A DNA stretch of 64,000 bases from Sulfuricurvum sp. (GTDB lineage Bacteria > Campylobacterota > Campylobacteria > Campylobacterales > Sulfurimonadaceae), in contig JAQTTG010000003.1 of the NCBI GenBank assembly GCA_028710885.1, positions 356,934 to 420,933 on the forward strand, read 5' to 3'. Under the pieces are notes generated by a model. That model did not search any database. It worked only from the letters and a program-made list of their open reading frames with translations, and was not told where the DNA came from. The position numbers and the translations under genes are program-made. How positions within the stretch are numbered: the stretch's first letter is position 1; each line of letters begins with the position of its first letter. This document shows positions 8,132 through 16,822 of the stretch, piece by piece.

Positions 8132-10054
8132 ATGGCATTCGCATTAGAGGTTATAACCTCGTTTTCCCAACCCACAATCAAAAATTATCTCATCTCCATC
8201 ATCCGAAGATTCTCCATCAAAGCGGTGGTTCACCAGAAAAAAAACAAAATTATTTGTGCATTTGATAGCTCTCATGATAAGCTTCAAGAATGTCTTGAAA
8301 CGATTGCTGCTGAGTTACCGGCCTCGTGTTTTATGAGCAGTTCACAGCATTATGAATTAGAGGGGGAACCTGAATCCATTCCCGATTTTGAGATGGAATA
8401 TCCGGTTGCTCTTGGGTTGTGCCCCAGCTGTCAAAAAGAGATGTTTGATCCCTCTTCAAAACGGTACTATTATCCTTTTACCCAATGTACCCATTGCGGT
8501 GGGCAGTATGCTTTTTCCGATCATTATCCCTATGTGCGTGAAAATACGGCACTGAAGTATATGAAAACATGTCCGAAGTGTGAAGATGAATCTAAAAGTT
8601 TTGGACGTCACGAAAAACAAGTACTTAATTCCTGTCATGCGTGCGGAATTCCCGTCAAGCTGATCCATAAGGATAAAGAGCGCTATGCCAACGATGCGGG
8701 GAGTTTCAGAACGTTATTTGAAGTTGCCGCAAAAGCGTTGCGTGATGGTAAGACGTTACTCATGAAAACGACGATGGGGTACCGCTTTTTTGAGCGTAGT
8801 GATCGGTTGCGTGCAGGGGAAGTGGTGATGCTTACCAATGCGATGAAAATAACCGACTACTGCTCACTTATCAATGATGAGTTTAATGCGCTTCTCAGTA
8901 TCGAACGCCCGATTTTGCATGTTGCGCTCAAAGATGAAGCCTTGCGTGAAACATTCGGGACATCAATTGATGTGAAATATCCTGATGAAGGATTCTCGAT
9001 ACTGCTCTCGAAAGAGCTCACTCTCTTGGGGATCGATTATATCGTGTATGAAGCGTTGGAGAGTGCTATTGAGGCCGATTATGTGATGGATTTTGATCTG
9101 GAACTTCAATACCAGAGCGATATGCGGTTGTTTATCAACAAGGATATTAAATTTATCGCTTCGGGTGAGAGAGTCTCGTTTCCCTCACGAATCCCTTACG
9201 GTACTGATACGTTGAGTCTTGCTCATGGACTGGTCGGAATCAAAGACGAACGGGGTGTCTTGTTTGATCAGATGGGGCGCTTTAGTTCTGCCTCCACGCT
9301 CAAGGTCAATCAGCTGGAGGGTGAAGAGAGAGCAGTTGAATCGGCGAATTTTCATCCTATTGCTGCGGATGAAGCCTCTTTTATGTCGGTGATCGCCGAA
9401 CACAATAAATTCGGAATCAAAGCTGTCGGTGCCTATTTTGAGGGGGAACCGTCATTTTTGTATTATGACGGTAAAAAAGTGATTCGGGTCGTTCCTCCGA
9501 AACATTTTAGCGGGTATGGGATTATCGAAGCGATGCGAGGATTGCGGGAAGGATCAGACAGACTGATCGACAATGTCGAAAAAAATCATCCTGAATTACA
9601 TCACATATTGCTCCGTATAGAGCAAAGCGACGCGACGCTATTTGAAGCCACGGCGATGATTTTAGGACTTGCAGAGGAGAGCTTCGCAGGAGTTATGAAA
9701 GAGGCGTTGAAGTTTATCGGCAAAGGGGGACTCCAAATCGATACCAAAGTTAATGATAACCGATTTGACCATGTCGCCTTCTTATCTAGTATTATTAGCT
9801 ATCGCCTCGCGGGAGTTGATTCGATCTATATGAGTTACTCGATTTTCGAGTCATTCGGTGATTATTTCAGTGAATTACTAAACGAGATTAAGGGGAAAAC
9901 AAAAGCGACGGATATTGTACTGTGCGGATCGTATTTTGCGGGGCAATCGCTCTTTAGTCGGATTCAGAGAAACTTTAAAAGCACTCCGTTTTTGATGAAC
10001 CAAAACTATCCAATCGGGAAAGAAAATTGCGTTGTTGGTGGAGCCTTTCTCTGA
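8132..10054 (+). CDS. hydE: HypF-like hydrogenase accessory protein HydE
   Basis: This 640-residue protein resembles the zinc-finger and C-terminal parts of HypF, without the usual N-terminal acylphosphatase signature. Zinc-finger-like pairs are visible: CPSC, CTHC, CPKC and CHAC at residues about 96-175. The segment YYYPFTQCTHCGGQYAF matches the HypF element YGYPFINCTDCGPRY. It occupies the position of hydE in the Helicobacter and Wolinella hydABCDE cluster, where the gene is needed for hydrogenase activity but its reaction is not settled. A complete hypF follows at 11972, so this is not the carbamoyltransferase of this cluster. The ATG at 8132 follows AAAGGT. It may be transcribed separately from hydABC given the hairpin at 8024. 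Confidence 0.82.
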   Translation: MAFALEVITSFSQPTIKNYLISIIRRFSIKAVVHQKKNKIICAFDSSHDKLQECLETIAAELPASCFMSSSQHYELEGEPESIPDFEMEYPVALGLCPSCQKEMFDPSSKRYYYPFTQCTHCGGQYAFSDHYPYVRENTALKYMKTCPKCEDESKSFGRHEKQVLNSCHACGIPVKLIHKDKERYANDAGSFRTLFEVAAKALRDGKTLLMKTTMGYRFFERSDRLRAGEVVMLTNAMKITDYCSLINDEFNALLSIERPILHVALKDEALRETFGTSIDVKYPDEGFSILLSKELTLLGIDYIVYEALESAIEADYVMDFDLELQYQSDMRLFINKDIKFIASGERVSFPSRIPYGTDTLSLAHGLVGIKDERGVLFDQMGRFSSASTLKVNQLEGEERAVESANFHPIAADEASFMSVIAEHNKFGIKAVGAYFEGEPSFLYYDGKKVIRVVPPKHFSGYGIIEAMRGLREGSDRLIDNVEKNHPELHHILLRIEQSDATLFEATAMILGLAEESFAGVMKEALKFIGKGGLQIDTKVNDNRFDHVAFLSSIISYRLAGVDSIYMSYSIFESFGDYFSELLNEIKGKTKATDIVLCGSYFAGQSLFSRIQRNFKSTPFLMNQNYPIGKENCVVGGAFL

Positions 10055-10089
10055 TGAAAAAATAGACAGTCCTCGAATAAAAAACCTGT

Positions 10090-10095
10090 TATAAT
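10090..10095 (+). promoter_or_regulatory. putative -10 box (TATAAT) upstream of the CZB chemoreceptor gene
   Basis: A consensus TATAAT lies 40 nt before the chemoreceptor ATG, in the 80-nt gap after hydE. No good -35 is visible at normal spacing, which is common in Campylobacterota, where -35 elements are weak. It would give the receptor and the downstream maturation genes their own transcription start. Confidence 0.45.
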
Positions 10096-10134
10096 CTGTT
10101 TCAGTGAGATGATTTTACAAATGGAGCTTTGTAC

Positions 10135-11949
10135 ATGACTATACATAATCGACTTATGATGACAGCAGGATTGACGCTGCTGGTTCTTCTTATTGTTAGC
10201 TTTCTATCGTATTCAACAACTGAATCGGTTCGAATTAAAGGCTCAGCATATAATCAAATTGCAGATTCCAAAGATCTTATAGCCGATATCCTCCCGCCTC
10301 CGGAATACATTATCGAGGCACGGTTGGCAAGTCTTGAGCTGGTAGAAGATTCTAAAAAGTTTGACACTCTTGTTAAACGAATCTCAAGTTTGGAAAAAGA
10401 TTTCAAAGATCGTCAAGAGTATTGGGAAAAAAGTGGATTAGATCCAAAGCTAAAGTCGATGATTACCAGTGATGCAAAAACAACGGCAGAGGCTTATTTT
10501 ACAATGCTCAACGATAAGTTGATTCCGCTTGTAAAGGAAGGTCGTATCGAAGAAGCGCGTGCGTACGCACATGGTGAGCTTGAAAATGCTTTTGAAAAAC
10601 ACTTCCAGACCATTGATCCGATTGTGAAAGAAGCAACGTTGCAGGCTCAAAATAATGAAACTGCTGCGGATGAATTAGTCAGTTCAGGGGCATTAAAAAT
10701 GACAATTGCGGCTGTAGGCGGTTTTATAGCAGCTTTCATCCTCTTTTTTCTAACGACACGACGTATTACGTCACGTTTAAGTGAATTTAAAAGTGTTGCC
10801 GATGCTCTTTCGAGTGGAGATGCCGATTTGAGCCGTCGTATTAATTTTGAAGGTCATGATGAGATTGTTGAAGTTGCACACTCTTTTAACTGCTTTTTAG
10901 ACAAGGTAGCAGACATTGCCCGTGATGCACAACGTGATGCCCAAAATGCTCATCTCTCTAATGAAAAAGCAAAGCATAGTTTGATTCATTCGGAAATGAT
11001 GATAAGTCTTTCCGGTCATATGACGGGAGGTGCGGTTAGTGGCGCAAAAGATTTACAAGAATCGGCGCAACATGCGGTAGCAAGTTTAGGGGAAGTGAAT
11101 GCGTTAAATGCATCAACAGCTGAAGTGGTTACTGAAGTCAAAGAGAGTACAGGTGAGATTAGTGCAGCGATCAATCGTATCGCCGAAATGATCAATGAAA
11201 ACCGTGAAAATGCGGAACAGCTTCAAAAAAATATCGGTGATATCTCTCAGGTGATTGCTTTGATTAAAGATATTTCTGATCAAACGAACCTTTTAGCCCT
11301 CAACGCCGCGATTGAAGCAGCACGGGCAGGTGAACACGGTCGTGGATTTGCAGTTGTCGCTGATGAGGTGCGTAAGCTGGCTGAACGGACTCAAAAAGCG
11401 ACCTCGGAGGTTGAAGTAACGATCAACATGCTCAAACAAAGTGCCGGTTCGATGGTTGAGAGCAGTGAAACGACTGAAGAGTATGCTGCTGAATCGACTC
11501 GAAAACTTGATGATTTTACCCAATCTTTGGGTGAACTGATTGACAAATCAGAAATCATAAAACAAGATAATCAGTTTATTTCGTATGAAATTTTCGGCAT
11601 ATTAGCCAAGCTCGATCATTTGGTCTTTAAACTCAATGCCTACGGTTCTATTTTTGATAATGAGTTAAAAGCGCAGTTTGGTGATCATCATGGATGTAGA
11701 CTCGGTAAATGGTACGAACATGGTGATGGGAAAATGGCATTTGGCAATACTGATTCATACCGTCGCCTCGAAGCGCCACATAAAATTGTCCATGAAAATG
11801 TATTACGCTCACTTGAGTGTGTAAAACAAAATAATTGTGTTGAGAAACGCGATGAACTTTCTGCATCATTTGCCGAAACAGAGCGTCAAAGTAGTCTTCT
11901 TTTTGGAATATTAAACGATATGATACAAGAAGCAAAAAAGAAAAAGTAA
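10135..11949 (+). CDS. methyl-accepting chemotaxis protein with C-terminal CZB domain
   Basis: This transmembrane chemoreceptor sits inside the hydrogenase gene cluster. It has an N-terminal helix (about 8-28), a roughly 160-residue helical extracytoplasmic domain, a second membrane helix (about 193-213), HAMP, and the conserved signalling hairpin core ([20 protein letters not shown]). A CZB zinc-binding domain follows, recognised by [12 protein letters not shown] and [13 protein letters not shown] domains bind zinc and in studied cases respond to oxidants; the ligand of this receptor is unknown. I choose ATG 10135 over the TTG at 10129 because GGAG at 10123 is then 8 nt away. Its place between hydE and hypF suggests a link between taxis and hydrogen metabolism, but this is inference. 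Confidence 0.93.
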   Translation: MTIHNRLMMTAGLTLLVLLIVSFLSYSTTESVRIKGSAYNQIADSKDLIADILPPPEYIIEARLASLELVEDSKKFDTLVKRISSLEKDFKDRQEYWEKSGLDPKLKSMITSDAKTTAEAYFTMLNDKLIPLVKEGRIEEARAYAHGELENAFEKHFQTIDPIVKEATLQAQNNETAADELVSSGALKMTIAAVGGFIAAFILFFLTTRRITSRLSEFKSVADALSSGDADLSRRINFEGHDEIVEVAHSFNCFLDKVADIARDAQRDAQNAHLSNEKAKHSLIHSEMMISLSGHMTGGAVSGAKDLQESAQHAVASLGEVNALNASTAEVVTEVKESTGEISAAINRIAEMINENRENAEQLQKNIGDISQVIALIKDISDQTNLLALNAAIEAARAGEHGRGFAVVADEVRKLAERTQKATSEVEVTINMLKQSAGSMVESSETTEEYAAESTRKLDDFTQSLGELIDKSEIIKQDNQFISYEIFGILAKLDHLVFKLNAYGSIFDNELKAQFGDHHGCRLGKWYEHGDGKMAFGNTDSYRRLEAPHKIVHENVLRSLECVKQNNCVEKRDELSASFAETERQSSLLFGILNDMIQEAKKKK

Positions 11950-11971
11950 TTTTTTCAATTTCGGAGGATAT

Positions 11972-14215
11972 GTGTTTAAACCAAATAATCATATCCGAAT
12001 TACGATCAAAGGGATAGTGCAGGGGGTCGGATTTCGCCCATTTGTTTACCGAGAAGCACTTGCTTATGGAGTAAAAGGGTTTGTGATTAATACCTCCGAG
12101 GGGGTTGTGATCGAAGCGCATGCACAGGAGTGTGAGCCATTTATTCAAGCTTTGCGGGAACATTTACCGCCTCGTGCCCGCATCGATTCGATGGAGATCA
12201 CACCGTGTCCCTTTGCCGAATACGAAAATTTTGAGATCCGTGAGAGTACTTTAGGGCACGGGGGTGTTGCTATCCCCCTCGACAGCGCACTGTGTCCTGC
12301 GTGTGAAGCGGAGATGGATGATCCCTCTAATCGCCGCTATGGATATCCGTTTATCAACTGCACCGATTGTGGTCCCCGTTACACCATCATCCAAACCCCA
12401 CCCTACGATCGTGTCCGCACCTCGATGAAACATTTTACGATGTGCTCTGAGTGTATGAGTGAATACACCGATCCCACTTCACGCCGTTACCATGCTGAGC
12501 CGATTTCGTGTCCAAACTGTGGACCGAAATTAAGTTTTACCGATAACAAAGGGGAAGCAATCGAAGGCGATCCTGTCACTTTAGCGGTCGAGATGCTTAA
12601 AGCGGGGAAAATTATTGCTCTCAAAGGGTTAGGGGGATTTCACCTGATGTGCGATGCGACTTCCGATACCGCCGTCGAGGAGTTGCGGCTTCGCAAGCAC
12701 CGCCGTGCCAAACCGCTTGCGGTGATGTTCAGCTCACTAGAACAGCTTGAAATGTATGTATCGATCAATGAAGTGGAAAAAATGCATATTACGGGAGTGA
12801 TCAAGCCTATCGTGATTGTTGATGCTGTACGTGGGACGAACCTCTCCTCTCTCATTGCGCCACGTATTGATCGGCTTGGCGTGTTTCTCCCCTATACTCC
12901 TTTGCATCGACTGCTGTTTGAACACATCGACTTTCCTCTCGTCGCGACGAGTGCCAACATCAGCGATGAGCCGATTATGATACGTGCATCTGAGATTGTT
13001 GAACGGCTTGGAAATGTGATCGATGGGATTGTGGATCATGACCGCACGATTATCAATGCCCTCGATGATGCGGTGATTCAAATCGCCGAAGGTCGTGTTG
13101 TTATGCTCAGAATGGGAAGAGGTTATGCACCTCATACGTTTGCATTGAGCAATGAAAAACCGATTTTGGCTCTTGGAGCCCACCAAAAAAGTTCGATTGC
13201 TTTGGGGGTCAAAGATAATATGATCCTAAGCGGACATATCGGGGATTTAGGAAGTGTGGAAGCCGATGGCTATTTTGAGCGGACGGTGCAAACGTTTAAA
13301 CGTTTTTATGAGGCGGAACCGTCGCTTTTGGCGCATGATCTCCATCCGCAGTATGCTTCGAGTGTGTATGCCGTGGCTCAAAAAAGAGAGCACTATGGAA
13401 TCCAGCACCATTACGCCCATATTTTGGCGTGTATGGCTGAGTATGGATTGAGCGAAAAAGTGCTCGGATTTGCGTTTGATGGTACGGGATATGGGGAGGA
13501 TGGGAACCTGTGGGGCGGAGAGGTGATGATTGCCGATGTACACGGCTATGAACGCATCGGATATCTCAAGCCTATGGCTTTGCTCGGCGGAGACAAAGCG
13601 ATCAAAGAGCCTCGACGGATCGCCTTATCACTACTGTTTGAATGTTTTAGCCTCGATGAGGTGATGGAATTGAAAATCCCGACCGTGGAAGCCTTTTTGC
13701 CGCACGAAATACGGACGCTCCATCATATGTGGAGTAAAAATATCAACGCCCCCCACAGTTCATCTATGGGGCGGCTGTTTGATGCGGTTGCTTCATTGGG
13801 CGGATTTGTCCAAAGCCTCGATTACGAGGGGCAGGGTGGGATGATGATGGAGTCGTTTGTCGATGATTCCATTGTCACGCCATTTGCTTTTGAGATCGAA
13901 AACGGCGTGATAGATGTGTCGCCGATGGTGAAAGAGATCATCACACTCGGTGCGGAGAATCAAACGATCATTGCGAGCCGTTTTCTCTCGACCATCGAAG
14001 CGATTATGGAGCATTTTGCGAATATGAATTCCGAATTACCGATTGTTATCGGCGGCGGCGTGTTTCAAAACCGTGTTTTGATGAGCAGGCTTTATCGCCG
14101 TTTTGGAGAGGGACGGTTTTATGCCCAACAGCAAACACCGATCAACGATGGATCGATTGCACTGGGGCAGCTTTATTATGCACTACACAACACAAAGGAA
14201 ACAAATGAACGCTAA
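11972..14215 (+). CDS. hypF: carbamoyltransferase HypF
   Basis: HypF makes the cyanide ligands of the NiFe site from carbamoyl phosphate together with HypE. All domains are present in 747 residues, the usual length. There is an acylphosphatase domain (IKGIVQGVGFRPFVYREA), zinc fingers (CPACEAEMDD, CTDCGPRYT, CSEC, CPNCGPK at about 108-190), a YrdC-like adenylation domain (LRLRKHRRAKPLAVMF, LVATSANISDEPI) and a Kae1-like domain (FAFDGTGYGEDGNLWGGE). It starts with GTG at 11972 behind GGAGG. The ATG two bases earlier is out of frame. Its 3' end overlaps the next gene by 11 nt. Confidence 0.97.
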   Translation: MFKPNNHIRITIKGIVQGVGFRPFVYREALAYGVKGFVINTSEGVVIEAHAQECEPFIQALREHLPPRARIDSMEITPCPFAEYENFEIRESTLGHGGVAIPLDSALCPACEAEMDDPSNRRYGYPFINCTDCGPRYTIIQTPPYDRVRTSMKHFTMCSECMSEYTDPTSRRYHAEPISCPNCGPKLSFTDNKGEAIEGDPVTLAVEMLKAGKIIALKGLGGFHLMCDATSDTAVEELRLRKHRRAKPLAVMFSSLEQLEMYVSINEVEKMHITGVIKPIVIVDAVRGTNLSSLIAPRIDRLGVFLPYTPLHRLLFEHIDFPLVATSANISDEPIMIRASEIVERLGNVIDGIVDHDRTIINALDDAVIQIAEGRVVMLRMGRGYAPHTFALSNEKPILALGAHQKSSIALGVKDNMILSGHIGDLGSVEADGYFERTVQTFKRFYEAEPSLLAHDLHPQYASSVYAVAQKREHYGIQHHYAHILACMAEYGLSEKVLGFAFDGTGYGEDGNLWGGEVMIADVHGYERIGYLKPMALLGGDKAIKEPRRIALSLLFECFSLDEVMELKIPTVEAFLPHEIRTLHHMWSKNINAPHSSSMGRLFDAVASLGGFVQSLDYEGQGGMMMESFVDDSIVTPFAFEIENGVIDVSPMVKEIITLGAENQTIIASRFLSTIEAIMEHFANMNSELPIVIGGGVFQNRVLMSRLYRRFGEGRFYAQQQTPINDGSIALGQLYYALHNTKETNER

Positions 14216-14762
14216 AGTAGCCCTAATCGGTTCGGGAAATGCATTTTTTATGGATGAGGGGATCGGTCTTTATGCCGGAAAATATTTTAAAGAAAATTAT
14301 ACCTTTGAGCCGCATCTTGATATTGTCGATGGGGGGACGCTTGGGTTTCGTTTGATGCCGCTGCTTCAAGAGTATGAGCATGTTATCATCGTCAATACCA
14401 GCTCCGATGATACGTTGGCGGTAGGGACGATAGTGGTGATGAGCGGTGATGAACTGATAGAGCATCAGGGGATTAAAAAGACCGCGAACGAAGTAGAGAT
14501 TACCGAGATGCTCCAAATCTGTTCGATGGCGTCTCATTGTGCACAAACGACCATGATCAGTATCGTTCCCGAAGATATTATCAGTGTCTGTGTTGACATC
14601 ACACCCTCTCTTCGTGCATACTGGGACGGTTATATCGAAGTGATAGTGGAGGAACTCGCCAAATGCGGTATCACCGCTACGCGAAAAAGCGATGTCATGC
14701 ATTTGAATGAGATATTAGAGCAGTTTGCCAATCCGAGTATTGAGCACGGCAAAGGGTTTTAG
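14205..14762 (+). CDS. HydD/HyaD-type maturation protease paralog, metal site degenerate
   Basis: This protein has the hydrogenase maturation endopeptidase fold. It shows GSGNAFFMDEGIG at the N-terminus, then VDGGTLGFRLMPLL. In E. coli HybD, nickel is bound by Glu16, Asp62 and His93. Here the Glu (Glu18) is kept, but the Asp position is Asn64 (HVIIVNTSSDD) and the His position is Asn95 (KTANEVEIT). It is therefore unlikely to bind nickel normally or to cleave HydB by the known mechanism. The immediate neighbour at 14766 keeps all three positions. I choose ATG 14205 (185 residues), with AAGGA at 14195, over the TTG at 14103 inside hypF. It may be a scaffold, a chaperone or a partner of the active protease. 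Confidence 0.85.
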   Translation: MNAKVALIGSGNAFFMDEGIGLYAGKYFKENYTFEPHLDIVDGGTLGFRLMPLLQEYEHVIIVNTSSDDTLAVGTIVVMSGDELIEHQGIKKTANEVEITEMLQICSMASHCAQTTMISIVPEDIISVCVDITPSLRAYWDGYIEVIVEELAKCGITATRKSDVMHLNEILEQFANPSIEHGKGF

Positions 14763-14765
14763 AGT

Positions 14766-15302
14766 ATGTCAATGGTTGTTTTGGGTGTCGGAAATGTACT
14801 CGAAGAGGATGATGGTGTTGGGATATATGCCTGTGCTTATCTAAACGCCAACTATACCTTTAGCCCTAAGATCGAGATCATCAACGGCGGAGTCGAGGGG
14901 ATTAACCTTCTCAATCTCTTTTTGGAGAATGATCATATTATTATTCTCGATACGATTAATCTCGACGATGAGGCGGGGAGTATTTACAATATCCCCTCAT
15001 TCGAACTCAGCGGTTACGGGCTTAACAGCGGCGGTGCGCACGAAGTAGGGGTGATGCAGTGTCTGGATATGATTGAGCTGATGGGTCATCCGCTCCCCGA
15101 ATCGAATGTCATCGGTATCATCCCTAAAAGCATTACGTTTCACATGGGGTTGAGCGATGAGCTGAGTGAACACTTTGATAGCTATATAAATACAGTTATT
15201 AACTATCTCAAAACTTGTGGTGTCGATGCGGTTAAAAAAGAGACTTCAGTGAGCCTTCTGTCGATTATCGAAGAGTTTAAATATCCGAGCCATGTGGCTT
15301 AA
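14766..15302 (+). CDS. hydD: hydrogenase maturation protease, intact metal ligands
   Basis: This endopeptidase removes the C-terminal tail of the large subunit after nickel insertion. It starts MSMVVLGVGNVLEEDDGVG and shows the ligand set Asp16 (in place of Glu), Asp62 (IIILDTINLDD) and His92 (GGAHEVGV). It also has the IPKSITFHMGLS segment typical of HybD/HyaD proteins. At 178 residues it has normal length. It starts 4 nt after its degenerate paralog and is clearly its tandem relative. It is the more likely processing enzyme for HydB. The 3' end overlaps the convergent gene at 15277 by 26 nt. Confidence 0.9.
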   Translation: MSMVVLGVGNVLEEDDGVGIYACAYLNANYTFSPKIEIINGGVEGINLLNLFLENDHIIILDTINLDDEAGSIYNIPSFELSGYGLNSGGAHEVGVMQCLDMIELMGHPLPESNVIGIIPKSITFHMGLSDELSEHFDSYINTVINYLKTCGVDAVKKETSVSLLSIIEEFKYPSHVA

Positions 15303-15969
15303 AGTAGAGTTCTTCTAAAATATCGGCACGTTTTTCGACCGGAGTGTTAAATTTAAACTCTGCCTCTTTGAGATAGTAGGGGAAGTGTTCATCGCTTACC
15401 CCTTTAAAGGTAGTAATAAACTGTTCAAAATAGTGCCAAAACCTAACAATAGCATTGTCATGCTCAGAAATTTTGATGATTTTACTGGTACGCATAAATT
15501 TAGAAAACTCTTTAAAATAGATCTCTTCGAGGTTGTCTTCCAAAAACTGCTGTTTGTACATTCCAAGCGATGGCATGAGCAGCGTATAGACATTTTCTCC
15601 GTATCCGAACGTCAAAAAATTATGGGAATCGAATATCGCTTTTTTGTCGTGCCGTTTTGATTTTTCGAGATAGAGGTATTCTTCGTATTGAGACTCTTGA
15701 GTACGCAGGGCATGGTATTGTAACTCACAATACTCCGCGATAAGATGGCGAAATTTTTGATAATACTTTAAAACGGTAACATAAGTAATCCCCACCGATT
15801 TGGATGCGTTAAGGGCATTTTCATCATTACAAAAGAGTTGGATTAGTGCTTGAGTCTGTTTGATACGTTTGGGGCTGTACTTTTTTTTACATTTGCTGCA
15901 TTTGACCATACCATCAGAGAGATGGTAGAGGGGATTCTCGCAGTAAATACATAGATTGGTAGTTTCCAT
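15277..15969 (-). CDS. IS1595-type transposase-like protein, probably domesticated or inactive
   Basis: The protein has 230 residues. The N-terminus carries a zinc ribbon (CIYC ... MVKCSKCKKKYSPKR) and an HTH-like stretch (ALNASKSVGITYVTVLKYYQKF). The C-terminus has the IS1595/ISXO2 transposase ending: HDNAIVRFWHYFEQF and then GVSDEHFPYYLKEAEFKFN. The family is usually about 300 residues, and the region that should hold the first two catalytic acids is short and not recognisable. I see no terminal inverted repeats or target duplication; instead the gene is fitted tail to tail against hydD with a 26-nt overlap. It could be a decayed IS or a recruited DNA-binding protein. Confidence 0.7.
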   Translation of the reverse strand: METTNLCIYCENPLYHLSDGMVKCSKCKKKYSPKRIKQTQALIQLFCNDENALNASKSVGITYVTVLKYYQKFRHLIAEYCELQYHALRTQESQYEEYLYLEKSKRHDKKAIFDSHNFLTFGYGENVYTLLMPSLGMYKQQFLEDNLEEIYFKEFSKFMRTSKIIKISEHDNAIVRFWHYFEQFITTFKGVSDEHFPYYLKEAEFKFNTPVEKRADILEELYFKPHGSDI

Positions 15970-16106
15970 AATAGATATTGTACCTAATTGAATAAGCTCA
16001 TAACTGGATAATAAAAAATTATTGTTTATTTGCTAAAAAAGGGAATATTGAGTCCTGAAAATATATAAGAATAGGAGCGTTTTATATTGCTTTTACCCTA
16101 ATGTTC

Positions 16107-16131
16107 TATAATAACTAACTGAACAGTTATT
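16107..16131 (+). promoter_or_regulatory. -10 box and overlapping palindrome upstream of the nickel permease gene
   Basis: TATAAT (16107-16112) is followed directly by the palindrome TAACTGAACAGTTA (16116-16129). A second overlapping dyad pairs AATAAC (16110-16115) with GTTATT (16126-16131). A repressor bound here would cover the transcription start of the permease/hyp operon. A nickel-responsive regulator such as NikR is one candidate by context only. Confidence 0.5.
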
Positions 16132-16150
16132 CATATGTAGTGAGGGTGTT

Positions 16151-16789
16151 ATGGAAACAGGATTAATGATCATTTTTTGGTACGGCATCTTACACGCTTT
16201 CGGTCCGGATCATTTGACGGCCATTACCGATTTCTCGATCGGTAAAGAGACGAAAAAAACATTCTGGATCGTAGGAGCTTTTGCAGTGGGGCACGGCATT
16301 ATGCTGTTTCTTTTTGCAAAAATTCTGCAACACTATACTCTCCCTGAAACCTTTTTAGAGTATGGAGATGTTATTGCATCGAGTGTCATATTAGCGATCG
16401 GAATCTATTTGCTGTACATGGTCTATGCGAATAAAATCCATTTGAAAACCCATACGCATGAACACAAAAAACATGTCCATATATGGTTCGGGAATGAACA
16501 CCAGCATGAATCATCTACAACGACATCGGCGTTTGGTGTAGGGGTGTTGATGGGGATCGGCGGGGTACGAGGGATGCTTGTTACCCTTGGAGTACTTCAT
16601 GGTCAAACCGTCGATTTTACGATGATTTTAGCGTTTATCGCGGGTGTTATGGTGGTATTCTTTAGTTTCGGTTTGGTTATTTCGTGGATCAATAGAGATA
16701 TTTTAACCAATCTACAAAATGTGCGCCGAGTTTTTGCTACAGTTGGAGCTATTTCAGTTCTTGTGGGCGGAAATATGCTTTTGGCATAA
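16151..16789 (+). CDS. NicO/UreH-like nickel permease
   Basis: This is an integral membrane protein of 212 residues with about six hydrophobic helices. Helix 1 carries HAFGPDHLTAI, which matches the HxxxPDH metal signature of the NicO/RcnA/UreH transporters. A second motif, VGHGIMLFLF, lies in helix 2. A His-rich cytoplasmic loop (residues about 98-118, HTHEHKKHVHIWF and EHQHES) follows. It leads the operon with hypB 33 nt downstream, so its most likely job is nickel supply for hydrogenase assembly. Export of nickel or cobalt, as by RcnA, is the alternative. A GAGGGTG site precedes the ATG. Confidence 0.8.
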   Translation: METGLMIIFWYGILHAFGPDHLTAITDFSIGKETKKTFWIVGAFAVGHGIMLFLFAKILQHYTLPETFLEYGDVIASSVILAIGIYLLYMVYANKIHLKTHTHEHKKHVHIWFGNEHQHESSTTTSAFGVGVLMGIGGVRGMLVTLGVLHGQTVDFTMILAFIAGVMVVFFSFGLVISWINRDILTNLQNVRRVFATVGAISVLVGGNMLLA

Positions 16790-16822
16790 AAATAAAATTA
16801 TAATCTATAGGAGATAGTATAA

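Noticed and set aside
11648..12163. 171-codon minus-strand ORF opposite the chemoreceptor end and hypF start
   Set aside because: Antisense to the CZB domain and acylphosphatase domain; no start context.
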